Notes: generated by a model from the letters alone, not told the origin. Numbered from the stretch's first letter, positions 17,882-27,425 are shown. The stretch: DNA of 64,000 bases from an uncultured Opitutia bacterium (GCA_903834135.1 CAILHZ010000020.1:1-64000); one strand, 5' to 3'. A program made the numbers and translations.

Positions 17882-18376
17882 TTACTTGACTGTGAGGATT
17901 CCATGCATGCCGGCCTGGAAGTGGGCTGGAAATGTGCAAATAAAGGTGTATTGGCCAGGTGTAGTAGGTGCTTTAAACTCAACCTCACCTGATTTGCGTG
18001 GTCCAAGAATGTCCACTTTGGCAATTATATCAGCTGCACGGTCTGCTGGGATATAGTTAGTGTCTTTTGCTGCAGAAGCTGCTGTATCAAAAGAAGTTAC
18101 GTCAACATTGCTATTCAAAAGAACCCAGTTATGTCCCATGACTTCCTTAGGGATTGTGCCCGCGTTTGTGAATACCACTTTAAGGGATTCACCAGGACTT
18201 GCTGAGATTGCTGTTATGTCGTATTTCATTGTGTCATTGGCACTTATGTCAATTTCACGAGGACCTGATGGTGCTGGTGTAGCCGCTGCCGCGGTTGTAG
18301 CAGGCTGGGAAGATTGGCCACAGCCAGCGCCGATAAGCGCCATTAAAGTAAGAACTGAGAATGTGATTTTCTTCAT
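17882..18376 (-). CDS. Azurin-like blue copper lipoprotein
   Basis: A 164-residue exported cupredoxin. The lipobox is LIGAGC (lipidated Cys at about residue 19), followed by an Ala/Thr/Pro linker and an azurin-type domain. The type 1 copper ligands are visible: His in GHNWVLL, then Cys, His and Met in CTFPAHFQAGM. It probably carries electrons or copper at the membrane surface. It diverges from the caa3 oxidase operon (159 bases between starts), so it could feed electrons to the CuA site of subunit II, and it is the first gene of the operon with FGE. Confidence 0.92.
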   Translation of the reverse strand: MKKITFSVLTLMALIGAGCGQSSQPATTAAAATPAPSGPREIDISANDTMKYDITAISASPGESLKVVFTNAGTIPKEVMGHNWVLLNSNVDVTSFDTAASAAKDTNYIPADRAADIIAKVDILGPRKSGEVEFKAPTTPGQYTFICTFPAHFQAGMHGILTVK

Positions 18377-18535
18377 TGTAGATGTTAATTCGCATTTTGC
18401 TGACCCTTACGCAACTATGATTGATTACCTTAGATGGTCATTAGAACAAGGAATGATTACTAGGAGTTATATTAAATGCGTAGATTAATGCTTGAAAACT
18501 AGCTCATTTCGTTGAGCTTGGTTGGATTCGTATCC

Positions 18536-19783
18536 ATGCGTCTGCATAAATTTTTACATAATTCGTTCACCAACATCCGCTCCCTCGGAGCTGTTGCCTC
18601 ATTGGCATTGCTATCCGGGTGCTCTTGGCAGTCCCTGCTTGGTCTGGACGGCAAACAATCTACTTTCATCACTGAAGGTCCCGTAGCTAGGACACAGCTG
18701 GATCTTTTTTATGTCACGTGCTACGTGACGTTTGCAATATTTGTCATCGTTGCATCAATTCTTGCATACGCTACAATCAAATTTAAAGCACGCACTCCAG
18801 CTGAAGAAAGTGCTATTCCACCTGAAGAAGGCCATGGCAACCCACTTATCGAGGTAGGGCTTATTGCCGCGTCTGTATTCGCTTTAGTCATTATAGCTGT
18901 TCCGACACTTAAAGGAATTTGGTATACCTACGACGTACCCGTTGAAGAAAAGGCAAATGCTTATGAAATCACTGCAACTGGCTATCAGTGGTGGTTTAAA
19001 TTTGAGTACCTTAATGAGCAAGTTCCTGGAGCAGGCGTATTAACTACCGGTAATGAACTTGTTGTTCCAGCAGGTCGACCAATTCATGTAAATTTACGTA
19101 GCATGGATGTTATGCATAGTTTCTGGATTCCAAAGCTTGCAGGCAAAGTTGATATGATTCCTAACCGCGGTAATTTGCTTTGGTTTAAAGCAGACAAGCC
19201 TGGTTATTTCTGGGGTCAGTGCGCTGAGTTCTGCGGCGACTCCCATGCTTTGATGCGCTTCCGCGTTATTGCACTTAGTCCGCGTGATTTTAACGACTGG
19301 TTAGATCAACAATCTAAATCGTATCGTGTTGTAGCTTCCACTGGATCTGGTTTAGGCAAAGCTCAATTTGCATCGCTTCGTTCGTTTAAAGAAAATGAGC
19401 CAGGTGTATCAGGCGACTTCGAAGTAAGTCCTCTCGATGCCTGGAAAGCTAAGCAGTTTCCTGAGAAGAATGAGAATCCAGAATTGATCACAAGAGGTAT
19501 GCATCTTTTTTCAGAAAAGACCTGTAACACATGTCACATGATTCGAGGCTACGCTGGCGCAGTGGGTGTAGCAGGACCAGAACTTACACACGTTGGCTCA
19601 CGCACAACGATTGCTGGTGGAAACCTTGATAACAACGCTGAGCAGCTTCAGCGCTGGATACATAATCCTGGTGCTGTAAAGCCAGGTAACAAAATGTGGG
19701 TAAATGGTTACCTACTAAATAATATCAAACTGACTTCAGAAGATGAAGTCGCACTTGTCGCATTTCTTCAAAGCCTTAAATAA
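18536..19783 (+). CDS. coxB: Cytochrome c oxidase subunit II with C-terminal cytochrome c domain
   Basis: Electron-entry subunit of a caa3-type oxidase, about 415 residues. A lipobox-like LALLSGC near residue 27 suggests a lipidated N-terminus, followed by two TM helices. The CuA domain shows DVMHSFWIP and CAEFCGDSHALM (Cys, Cys, His, Met ligands). A fused cytochrome c carries CNTCH near residue 330. The ORF track start at 18512 is a TTG; the ATG at 18536 (MRLHKF) gives a cleaner signal sequence. First gene of the ctaC-D-E-F-G run. Confidence 0.95.
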   Translation: MRLHKFLHNSFTNIRSLGAVASLALLSGCSWQSLLGLDGKQSTFITEGPVARTQLDLFYVTCYVTFAIFVIVASILAYATIKFKARTPAEESAIPPEEGHGNPLIEVGLIAASVFALVIIAVPTLKGIWYTYDVPVEEKANAYEITATGYQWWFKFEYLNEQVPGAGVLTTGNELVVPAGRPIHVNLRSMDVMHSFWIPKLAGKVDMIPNRGNLLWFKADKPGYFWGQCAEFCGDSHALMRFRVIALSPRDFNDWLDQQSKSYRVVASTGSGLGKAQFASLRSFKENEPGVSGDFEVSPLDAWKAKQFPEKNENPELITRGMHLFSEKTCNTCHMIRGYAGAVGVAGPELTHVGSRTTIAGGNLDNNAEQLQRWIHNPGAVKPGNKMWVNGYLLNNIKLTSEDEVALVAFLQSLK

Positions 19784-19812
19784 GCAATATCTAGTTTTAA
19801 ACTCATTTTTGT

Positions 19813-21777
19813 ATGGCTGACGCAATTACTAAATCCGGTTACACGGCACACGACGAGAAGATCACTGCACGTTCTTCTCTATTTTACAGACCTCAAGCTA
19901 AGACTGGCTTAATGAGCTGGCTTACCACTGTGGATCATAAACGCATTGGATTCCTTTACGGAGTCTTTGCATTATTTTTCTTTTTAGTGGGTGGGGTAGA
20001 AGCTTTGCTGATTCGTATTCAGCTGGCCGTACCTAATAATAACTTTCTGTCTGCTCAGCAGTACAATGAAATGTTTACGATGCATGCCACGACTATGATC
20101 TTTTTAGCGATCATGCCACTGAGTGCTGCATTCTTTAACTTTATTATGCCGCTTCAGATCGGAGCACGCGACGTTGCTTTCCCACGTCTAAATGCATTTT
20201 CCCTGTGGGTATTCCTAGCAGGTGCAATCATCGTTAACTTAGGTTGGTTCTTGCACGACGGGGCTCCTAATGGTGGTTGGTTCGGTTACACACCACTGAC
20301 AACTCGCGCTTTCAGCCCTAATCACGCCATTGATATGTGGGTAATGGGTTTACAGCTACTTGGTGTAGCGTCTATTGCAGCTTCACTTAACTTTATCACA
20401 ACGATCATTAATATGAGAGCTCCTGGGCTCACAATGATGCGCTTACCAGTATTTACTTGGATGACCCTCATCACAGCGTTCCTGATCGTTCTATCGTTTC
20501 CTGCAATTACGATTGCTTTAGTTGAACTCATGATGGACCGCTCTTTTTCCACAAACTTCTTTGAAGTTTCTAATGGTGGTATGCCGATTTTATGGACTCA
20601 TTTATTCTGGGTTTTCGGTCACCCTGAAGTATATATTCTGATTTTACCTGGTATGGGAATTATCTCGGAAATTCTTCCGACCTTCTCTCGTAAGCCACTA
20701 TTCGGTTATCCTATTGTTGTATTCTCAGGTGCTTGTATAGGCTTTTTAGGATTCGGCGTATGGAGTCACCATATGTTTACCACAGGTATGGGCACTGTTG
20801 CTACAGCCGCTTTTGCTATGACTACTATGGCTATTGCAGTACCTACAGGTGTTAAGATCTTTAACTGGATTGGTACAATCTGGGGCGGTCATATTTCCAT
20901 GCGTACTCCTATGATGTTCGCTCTCGGATTTATTTGGTTGTTTATGTTTGGTGGTTTCTCAGGAATTATGCACTCCGCAGCTCCTGCTGATGCACAACAA
21001 CATAACAGTTACTTTGTAGTTGCGCATTTCCATTACGTATTAATCGGTGGCTCACTTTTTGCACTACTTGCAGGCATTCATTATTGGTTCCCACTTATGT
21101 TCGGTCGTAAAGTCAGTGAATTCTGGGGTAAATTATCCTTCTGGGTTATTTTCATTGGATTTAATACGACCTTTTTCCCGATGCATTTCTTAGGTCTCAA
21201 TGGTATGCCACGCCGTACCTTCACCTATGATCCTAACATGGGTTGGAATAATTCTAACTTCATCGCAACGATCGGCGCATTTATACTAGGTGTTGGTGTA
21301 ACTATTTACTTTGCTGTGATGGTTTATACCTACTTCAAAGGTGAGAGAGTAAAGAATGATCCATGGGATGGTCGCACACTCGAGTGGAGTCTTCCAAATC
21401 CAGTGCCTGAATATAACTACCGTGTTATTCCTGTAGTCCATGCTCGGGATGCTTTCTGGTATGAAAAGCAGCACAAAGAAGAAATTGCAGCTGAACATGC
21501 TAAGCTAGAAAAAGCAGAATCTGCACACGGCGGCATTCATATGCCATTCCAATCCATTTATCCTTTTATTGCATCTCTTGGTATTTTAATTGGTGGTGTT
21601 GGTGTAGCAACGATCGATTCAAATCCAGATCCTAAAGTCATCGTAGGTAAAAAACTTACGGTATGCTTAATTGGTTTAGGCATATTCTTATATGGAGTAT
21701 ATTGCTGGGCTCTGGAAGGTAACGAAGGTTATCACCTGCACCTTGATGGTCATGATAGCTCAGACACTAAGCACTAA
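19813..21777 (+). CDS. ctaD: Cytochrome c oxidase subunit I
   Basis: Catalytic heme a/a3-CuB subunit, 654 residues, with about 12 core helices and a C-terminal extension with two further hydrophobic stretches (about 580-640). FGHPEVYILILPG contains the CuB His, the D-channel Glu and the cross-linked Tyr of the A1 type. HHMFTTG gives the other CuB histidines, and VPTGVKIFNW holds the K-channel Lys. All key residues are present, so it should be a proton-pumping A1 oxidase. The start has no Shine-Dalgarno sequence. Confidence 0.97.
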   Translation: MADAITKSGYTAHDEKITARSSLFYRPQAKTGLMSWLTTVDHKRIGFLYGVFALFFFLVGGVEALLIRIQLAVPNNNFLSAQQYNEMFTMHATTMIFLAIMPLSAAFFNFIMPLQIGARDVAFPRLNAFSLWVFLAGAIIVNLGWFLHDGAPNGGWFGYTPLTTRAFSPNHAIDMWVMGLQLLGVASIAASLNFITTIINMRAPGLTMMRLPVFTWMTLITAFLIVLSFPAITIALVELMMDRSFSTNFFEVSNGGMPILWTHLFWVFGHPEVYILILPGMGIISEILPTFSRKPLFGYPIVVFSGACIGFLGFGVWSHHMFTTGMGTVATAAFAMTTMAIAVPTGVKIFNWIGTIWGGHISMRTPMMFALGFIWLFMFGGFSGIMHSAAPADAQQHNSYFVVAHFHYVLIGGSLFALLAGIHYWFPLMFGRKVSEFWGKLSFWVIFIGFNTTFFPMHFLGLNGMPRRTFTYDPNMGWNNSNFIATIGAFILGVGVTIYFAVMVYTYFKGERVKNDPWDGRTLEWSLPNPVPEYNYRVIPVVHARDAFWYEKQHKEEIAAEHAKLEKAESAHGGIHMPFQSIYPFIASLGILIGGVGVATIDSNPDPKVIVGKKLTVCLIGLGIFLYGVYCWALEGNEGYHLHLDGHDSSDTKH

Positions 21778-21817
21778 GTCATAATATTCTTATCCTTTAA
21801 CCAATTATTATAATACC

Positions 21818-22435
21818 ATGAGCTCTGTAGCTTCAGGTGCCATTGATCACCATCACGACTCGACTACCTCTACAGGTATTTCGAACAAAAAGCTCCTTAT
21901 GTGGATCTTTCTTGCTTCGGATTGCATGTTTTTCGGTTGTTTGATTTCGACCCATCTTATTTACCGACTTCATCCTCCTGTAGGTACTCCTCCAGCTAGT
22001 TCTATTTTCAGTATCGAACTAACTTCGTTCTCTACCTTCATTCTTCTTATGTCATCACTGATGATGGCACTCGCAGTGAATGCTATTCAGAAGGGTAACT
22101 TAAAGAGTATGCGAGCATCGTTGGTCTTAACGATCATCTGCGGACTTATTTTCTTAGGCTGCCAAGTGTTCGAGTTTAGTGAATTCGTTCACGTTAAGCA
22201 TCTGACAATTTCTAATAGTATATTAGGAACTACATTCTTCACGTTAACAGGCACACACGGTATTCACGTACTTATCGGTGTTATCTGGCTAACAACCATG
22301 TTGATTTACTCCTACACTGGTCGTTTGAGTGAAAAGGATGCTATCGATGTTGAATCCATGGGCCTATATTGGCATTTCGTGGATATTGTATGGATCGTAA
22401 TCTTCACGGTCGTTTACCTGCTAGAATACATTTAA
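21818..22435 (+). CDS. ctaE: Cytochrome c oxidase subunit III
   Basis: Membrane protein of 205 residues with five hydrophobic helices, as in the short bacterial subunit III. The glutamate in GCQVFEFSEFVH and the pair GTHGIHVLIG and WHFVDIVWI are the recognisable family elements. It lies 40 bases after subunit I in the same operon. Confidence 0.93.
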   Translation: MSSVASGAIDHHHDSTTSTGISNKKLLMWIFLASDCMFFGCLISTHLIYRLHPPVGTPPASSIFSIELTSFSTFILLMSSLMMALAVNAIQKGNLKSMRASLVLTIICGLIFLGCQVFEFSEFVHVKHLTISNSILGTTFFTLTGTHGIHVLIGVIWLTTMLIYSYTGRLSEKDAIDVESMGLYWHFVDIVWIVIFTVVYLLEYI

Positions 22436-22447
22436 TTTAAAAAGAAC

Positions 22448-22780
22448 ATGAGCCACTCCGCTGTAGCATCTCAGGATCACGGTACAGAACATAGTAAATT
22501 TGAACTCTTTGTTCAGATTGCTATGCTTTTAGCAGTTATTACGGGTATCGAAATTGTTACCGTATACCTTCCTTTTTCTCATACCGCTTTAGTGACGATC
22601 TTAATGTTGTCATCCACAGTAAAGTTTTTGTTCGTTATCTTTATCTTCATGCATTTGCGCTGGGATAAGCCTTTCTGTACGGTCCTTTTCTTTATCGGAA
22701 TGGTACTTGCAGGGTTTACGATGTGGGCTTTACTGCAGGTGTTCTCTGCTCAAGCAAGCATACCGCTTTCGAGTTTATAA
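22448..22780 (+). CDS. ctaF: Cytochrome c oxidase subunit IV (CtaF/COX4_pro-like)
   Basis: A 110-residue protein with three predicted TM helices and the family-typical FMHLRWDKPF between the second and third. It is a small accessory subunit that stabilises the oxidase. Twelve bases after subunit III. Confidence 0.88.
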   Translation: MSHSAVASQDHGTEHSKFELFVQIAMLLAVITGIEIVTVYLPFSHTALVTILMLSSTVKFLFVIFIFMHLRWDKPFCTVLFFIGMVLAGFTMWALLQVFSAQASIPLSSL

Positions 22781-22833
22781 AAACAGGCGGTTTCATACCG
22801 CTTATATCGTAATTAAACTAGTCACTCACTACT

Positions 22834-23610
22834 ATGATCGACTGGTTTGATTGGATATATGAACCTGCTGCACTATATTGCCTCATTGGACTAGGATGGG
22901 CATATGCCCTATGTATTGGGCCACTGAGATCTCGTTTTGAAGGGCAACCTTTATTCCCCAAAAAAGAGGCCCTCTATTTTTATTTAGGACTGAGTATACT
23001 TTTTATAGCTGTTGGCTCTCCATTTGCCCGAATCGGTGCGCTTTATTTATTTAGCGTACATGTGGCTATGCAGCTTTTGATCGTGTTTCCTGCAGCGTCT
23101 TTATTGTTACTTGGTTTACCAAGTTGGATGCTAGATACATTTTTAAGATTACCCATCGTTCGCATATTTGCCCGTATCTTATCGCATCCGTGGCTGATGG
23201 GTGCCTTGTTTGTACTCATGGTAAGTCTTTGGTACGTTCCCCGTGCCTTTCTGTGGGGAGTGCGTAATTCTATTAATCACTGCTGTGAGTATAGTGTCAT
23301 TATAGCGGCAGGAATGCTTATGGCATGGCCACTTCTATCGCCTTCGAAGCTTTACCCTAGCTTTAGGTATGGTACGCGTATGGTGTACCTATTTGGCTTA
23401 GAAGTAGCAATGACTGCTGTCTTTTCTTACCTATTGATGGCTGAACACGCAATCTATCCAAACTATGTTTTAGCACCTCGCCTAATTCCAGGCTTTGATG
23501 TTCTTAGCGACCAAGCTTTTGGAGGTATTCTTTTGTCAGCAATTAGTTCCCTGTTTTTTGTAGGAGCACTTGGCAGTGCTTTTTATCAGTGGTCTAAAAG
23601 TAGCAAATAA
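22834..23610 (+). CDS. ctaG: caa3 oxidase assembly protein CtaG
   Basis: Polytopic membrane protein of 258 residues with about seven helices and the Caa3_CtaG pattern: SPFARIGALYLFSVHVAMQ, then LPSWML and a helix pair with histidines (NHCCEYSVI, LMAEHAIYPNY). It is needed for CuB insertion or assembly of caa3 oxidases. It closes the plus-strand oxidase run and ends 3 bases from a convergent gene. Confidence 0.88.
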   Translation: MIDWFDWIYEPAALYCLIGLGWAYALCIGPLRSRFEGQPLFPKKEALYFYLGLSILFIAVGSPFARIGALYLFSVHVAMQLLIVFPAASLLLLGLPSWMLDTFLRLPIVRIFARILSHPWLMGALFVLMVSLWYVPRAFLWGVRNSINHCCEYSVIIAAGMLMAWPLLSPSKLYPSFRYGTRMVYLFGLEVAMTAVFSYLLMAEHAIYPNYVLAPRLIPGFDVLSDQAFGGILLSAISSLFFVGALGSAFYQWSKSSK

Positions 23611-23613
23611 AGC

Positions 23614-24519
23614 TCAAGGTTCTACAGTTAAAGGAAATGAATAGTATTCAACTGTACCTGAAATATTCACTTCCGCCCAGACAGTGTATGTGCCTGGGTC
23701 AGGTAAGGATATATTAAAGTAAAACTCAGGTGAGTGTGAATCCAGGCTATGAGTGACGTGCTGAGGATCTGTCTTAGCGTTGATAAAAGACGTGCGTTGC
23801 TTATCAATAACTATCAAGTGAGCAAACGATCCTAAGCTAGGAATCACTGTAATCATCTCATGATTTTTGGACTTTAAAATTAAGCACAGTTCATACGGCT
23901 GCCCGGCATAAAGAATTGGCGTTGGTTTTATCAGTGTTGCCTGTATCAGATCTGAATGTGTTGCAGCTGGGCTTACTTTTTGCTCACTAGCACTAACTGG
24001 AAAGTTTGTAGAAGTATAGATTTCAGCCTGGGTTGCTTCTGGTGTTATATCAGCAAAGAGACGATAGTTGCCCTCGGTCGTTGGTTTAAAATCAAATGCC
24101 CATCTACCATTCGGTGATATTGGATAGGGTTCAATTAATTGAACGTCATCTAAATGTGGACTTACTAAAATGATTTGAAAATTCTGATTTGTTCCTTCTG
24201 TGAGCTCATGAAGACCGATAGGTTTTCCGCTTGCAGCATAAAGACCAAATGAAGCGTGTGTAGTTTTTCCCGCCTTAAGAGTATCTGCTTCAAAGTAAGC
24301 GATAGTTACTCGTGGAATTCTATTTTCTACAGCTATTACACGGGGGCGGTCTGGATCGCAGAATTGAACACTGTTTGCTCCCTTGGGACTAAAGTCCAGG
24401 TGACTTAGTTTATGAGAATGGGGGATTAAATACACACCTAAACTAAGAGTTAAGGCTGCGAGTGTTATCACCAGCAATTGAGACCTAGGGCTGACTGATT
24501 TGACTTCAGATTGCTTCAA
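23614..24519 (-). CDS. Membrane-anchored exported protein with two beta-sandwich-like halves, unknown function
   Basis: I do not recognise a named function. The 301-residue protein has one N-terminal hydrophobic segment (about 13-32) and then two similar halves. Each half carries a strand pattern ending in G-x-Y/F and an aromatic/polar strand: roughly 70-180 (TTEGNYRLFADI) and 190-300 (PDPGTYTVWAEV). The second half has a GSFAHLIVID segment like those in exported copper-associated proteins of Verrucomicrobia. It is the second gene of the SCO1 operon (12 bases) inside the oxidase cluster, which suggests a periplasmic role in oxidase maturation or copper handling; this is inference. Confidence 0.65.
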   Translation of the reverse strand: MKQSEVKSVSPRSQLLVITLAALTLSLGVYLIPHSHKLSHLDFSPKGANSVQFCDPDRPRVIAVENRIPRVTIAYFEADTLKAGKTTHASFGLYAASGKPIGLHELTEGTNQNFQIILVSPHLDDVQLIEPYPISPNGRWAFDFKPTTEGNYRLFADITPEATQAEIYTSTNFPVSASEQKVSPAATHSDLIQATLIKPTPILYAGQPYELCLILKSKNHEMITVIPSLGSFAHLIVIDKQRTSFINAKTDPQHVTHSLDSHSPEFYFNISLPDPGTYTVWAEVNISGTVEYYSFPLTVEP

Positions 24520-24531
24520 TGGAGTTGCGGA

Positions 24532-25464
24532 TTAAAGCTGCTTAGGACTGTTTGCTGGAGCCTCTTTATGCATTCGATTAACGAAATCTTGAGGCTCCCA
24601 ATCACTACCATCAGCTCTCCATATAATTTTTCCATTAGCATTGATAAGAAGAGTTGCGAGGGTGTGTTTTACTAAGTCTCCAGAAAATTCTGCAATCACT
24701 CCGAATTGTGTCAGTAGATCTCGTATTGAACCTTCAGGTCCAGTTAAGAACGTATAGTTGTGTGTATTAATTCCTCGTGCTGATGCGTATTCTTTAAGTA
24801 CGCCTGGTGTGTCATTGGTTGGATCTAGCGATATAGAAATAAACTCAATATTTGTAACTTTACTTGCTTCGGCTAAACGCTGCGTAGTCATCATCTTCAG
24901 GGTAGCTGCTGGACACATATCCGCAATCGGACAGCGCGTGTAGATAAAGTTTAGCATCACTTGTTTACCCCTGAAGTGATCACTTTGTACGATCTGTCCT
25001 TCTTGGTTTAGTAGAGAGAACCGTGGAATTACTTCGCCTACTTCTCGGTACGCGGTTTCACCTCTATCGTGAGTTTCTTCTCTGAGTGCAGAAGCGGATG
25101 CGTTTAAAATATCTGTCATTTGGCGATCATCAGGCCAAATATGCTCTAGACGAGCTGGACTATCCGGTATGATTACGAGTTCTGCTTTGATGTGTTCACC
25201 TGCATGCACGAGTGCTGCATCGCTACTAGAGACAGCGAACTCCATCGTCATTGCCGGCATAAAGCCTACTACGGCTTGATGCCGCACTTTAAGTGTTTGA
25301 GTTTTAATGTCCACGGATAGTACCTCACCAACAAGTGGATAATGTTTTTCGTCGTTGTGCTGAGCTGGTGGCTTAGTAGGGGTAGGACTTTGTACGCTAG
25401 CTTGCTTTGAACAGCTAACGACTAGCAGAAGGCCTAATACGATAAAGAAGGTATTTATACGCAT
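24532..25464 (-). CDS. CusF-like domain fused to SCO1/SenC copper chaperone
   Basis: Lipoprotein of 310 residues (lipobox LLVVSC, Cys about 18). Residues about 42-110 resemble a CusF/copper-binding domain (GEVLSVDIKTQTLKVRHQ, MPAMTMEF). Residues about 148-305 are a SCO1 thioredoxin fold with FIYTRCPIADMCP and the distal copper-ligand His in KHTLATLL. It delivers copper to the CuA site of subunit II in the periplasm. The cysteine pair is CX5C, while mitochondrial-type SCO has CX3C. It heads a minus-strand operon divergent from ctaA. Confidence 0.9.
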   Translation of the reverse strand: MRINTFFIVLGLLLVVSCSKQASVQSPTPTKPPAQHNDEKHYPLVGEVLSVDIKTQTLKVRHQAVVGFMPAMTMEFAVSSSDAALVHAGEHIKAELVIIPDSPARLEHIWPDDRQMTDILNASASALREETHDRGETAYREVGEVIPRFSLLNQEGQIVQSDHFRGKQVMLNFIYTRCPIADMCPAATLKMMTTQRLAEASKVTNIEFISISLDPTNDTPGVLKEYASARGINTHNYTFLTGPEGSIRDLLTQFGVIAEFSGDLVKHTLATLLINANGKIIWRADGSDWEPQDFVNRMHKEAPANSPKQL

Positions 25465-25551
25465 GAGAATAGTGAATTAGAGCTGGTAAAAAGTTGTCAA
25501 AGAGTTTGCTGAAATTGAAAAATTTGCTTCTTATATTCGTTTTGAATTTAC

Positions 25552-26532
25552 ATGGCTACAATGGCACAACCTTCACAGAACCATCGCTACTCAGCTGCTT
25601 TAGCGGCGTTTGCTGTTTTGGGCAGTGCCTGGGTCTTTGTATTGGTTACTTTAGGCGCATTTACAACAACCATCAATGCAGGAATGGCATTTGCTGATTG
25701 GCCTCTATCCAATGGCTCGTTTAATCCGCACGGTTGGTTGACCAATATTTCTATGTTTGCTGAGCATGCACATAGACTCAGCGCTACGACTATGGGGCTT
25801 ATAACGATAGCCCTAAGTCTGTGGATATTGAAAACGGATCAAAAACAGTGGTTACGTAATTTAGGGCTATGGGCTATAGGGATGGTTGTCTTGCAAGGTA
25901 TTGTGGGTGGCTTGCGCGTTCTTTTAGATGGAGTAAATTTCCCAGGATTTGAAATGACTATAGGTCAGATGTTACGAATTCCTCATGGAATTATTGCACA
26001 AGCTTATGTCTGTATTCTAATCGCGATAGCAACCGGCTGCTCAAAGTCTTGGATTACAAAACCAATACATGTTTCAAATAGTGTGAAACGTTTAGGTCGC
26101 TGGTGTGTGGCTCTGCTTTTCATGCAACTTACAATTGCTGCTGTGATGCGGCATAATAATGCAGGTATGGCGATTCCCTCGTTTCCTTATTCAAGTAGTG
26201 ATGGATCACTGCTTCCTCAGGTGTGGAGTTTTAAAGTAGCTATCCATTTTGCGCACCGAGTGATGGCCTGTGTGCTTACGGTTCTTCTAACACTATTTGT
26301 AGTTAAAATATGGCGAGATAAGGCTGCGACTACAGGTATGCGTTTTGGCGCTTCAACGCTTTTATGTTTACTTGGACTGCAGTTGTTACTGGGTATGTCT
26401 ATTATATGGTCACTCAGAGCTGTAGCGATTACTACAGGACACGTCGTAGTGGGTGCTTTGACTTTGGCTACCTGTTTTTGGCTCATGTTTTATTCTCATA
26501 GAGATCATATCGAAGAGGGGATTTCCTCATGA
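25552..26532 (+). CDS. ctaA: Heme A synthase (CtaA/COX15)
   Basis: Converts heme O to heme A for the oxidase. Eight predicted TM helices over 326 residues in two four-helix halves. Conserved histidines are visible in FAEHAHRLSA, IPHGIIAQ, IHFAHRVMA and TTGHVVVGA. The stop overlaps the ctaB start (ATGA), so the two heme-modifying enzymes are translationally coupled. Confidence 0.93.
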   Translation: MATMAQPSQNHRYSAALAAFAVLGSAWVFVLVTLGAFTTTINAGMAFADWPLSNGSFNPHGWLTNISMFAEHAHRLSATTMGLITIALSLWILKTDQKQWLRNLGLWAIGMVVLQGIVGGLRVLLDGVNFPGFEMTIGQMLRIPHGIIAQAYVCILIAIATGCSKSWITKPIHVSNSVKRLGRWCVALLFMQLTIAAVMRHNNAGMAIPSFPYSSSDGSLLPQVWSFKVAIHFAHRVMACVLTVLLTLFVVKIWRDKAATTGMRFGASTLLCLLGLQLLLGMSIIWSLRAVAITTGHVVVGALTLATCFWLMFYSHRDHIEEGISS

Positions 26533-27425
26533 GTACTCAAACGACAGTAACTGCTCCAGCTGCTACTTTTTCAGATTACCTTGAGTTAACTAAGCCAAGA
26601 TTAAGTTTACTTTCTGTATTAACAGCTTTGGTGGGTTATTATGCCAGTAAGCCTGAGCATGATTTACTCACACTTTTATACGTCTTTGTTGGAACCAGTA
26701 TGGCTGCTGGCGGTGTAGCAGTACTCAATCAGTGGCTTGAATTTGATACGGATGCACAAATGCACCGTACCGCGCAACGCCCCATTCCTTCTGGCAAGGT
26801 TCCTACTGGTTCTGCATTCGTTCTTGGCTCCTCCTTGTGTCTTTTCTCCTGCATGGGCATCTTTGCTTTAGTGGGTCATCTTGCTGCTCTTTTTACTGTG
26901 CTCACGATTGTGACTTATTTAGGCTGGTACACCCCGGCAAAGAAGTTTTCACGCTGGAGTACAGAGATCGGAGCTATTGCTGGAGCTTTCCCTCCGCTCA
27001 TTGGATGGGCTGCGGGAGAGGGTAGGATTAGTGCTTTGGGATGGATACTTTTTGCCTTCATGTATTTTTGGCAGATGCCTCATTTCATGGCTGTGGCGTG
27101 GATTTATAGAAAAGATTATTCCGCGGTTAATTTCCCTATGCCAACAGTCACAGATGATACGGGTCGTTGGGCTGCTGGGTGGTCATTTGTTAATACAATA
27201 CTTTTACTTGTGATTAGTCTTTTACCCTACACCTTACATTTGGTTAGTATTTACTACACAGTTTTTGTAGGAATTTTAGGACTATGGTTTTTATGGCGTG
27301 CTATTATATTCTTAAATCCTGAAGGTCGTGATCAATCGGCACGTAAACTTTTTCTTGTTTCAATAACTTATCTTCCCCTTGCTTTAGGGGCACTTGTGAT
27401 CGATAGACTTTTCATACGACCATGA
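26529..27425 (+). CDS. ctaB: Protoheme IX farnesyltransferase (heme O synthase)
   Basis: UbiA-family prenyltransferase of 298 residues with about eight to nine TM helices. The Asp-rich motif is in NQWLEFDTDAQMHRTAQRPIPSG (about residues 74-96), and YFWQMPHFMAVAWIYRKDY is the second signature. It farnesylates heme B to heme O, the substrate of CtaA. Overlaps both neighbours by 4 nt. Confidence 0.96.
   Translation: MSTQTTVTAPAATFSDYLELTKPRLSLLSVLTALVGYYASKPEHDLLTLLYVFVGTSMAAGGVAVLNQWLEFDTDAQMHRTAQRPIPSGKVPTGSAFVLGSSLCLFSCMGIFALVGHLAALFTVLTIVTYLGWYTPAKKFSRWSTEIGAIAGAFPPLIGWAAGEGRISALGWILFAFMYFWQMPHFMAVAWIYRKDYSAVNFPMPTVTDDTGRWAAGWSFVNTILLLVISLLPYTLHLVSIYYTVFVGILGLWFLWRAIIFLNPEGRDQSARKLFLVSITYLPLALGALVIDRLFIRP

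Noticed and set aside
18060-18488. Plus-strand ORF of 142 residues opposite the azurin-like gene
   Set aside because: It is a shadow of the azurin-like gene, whose copper ligands and lipobox are clear.
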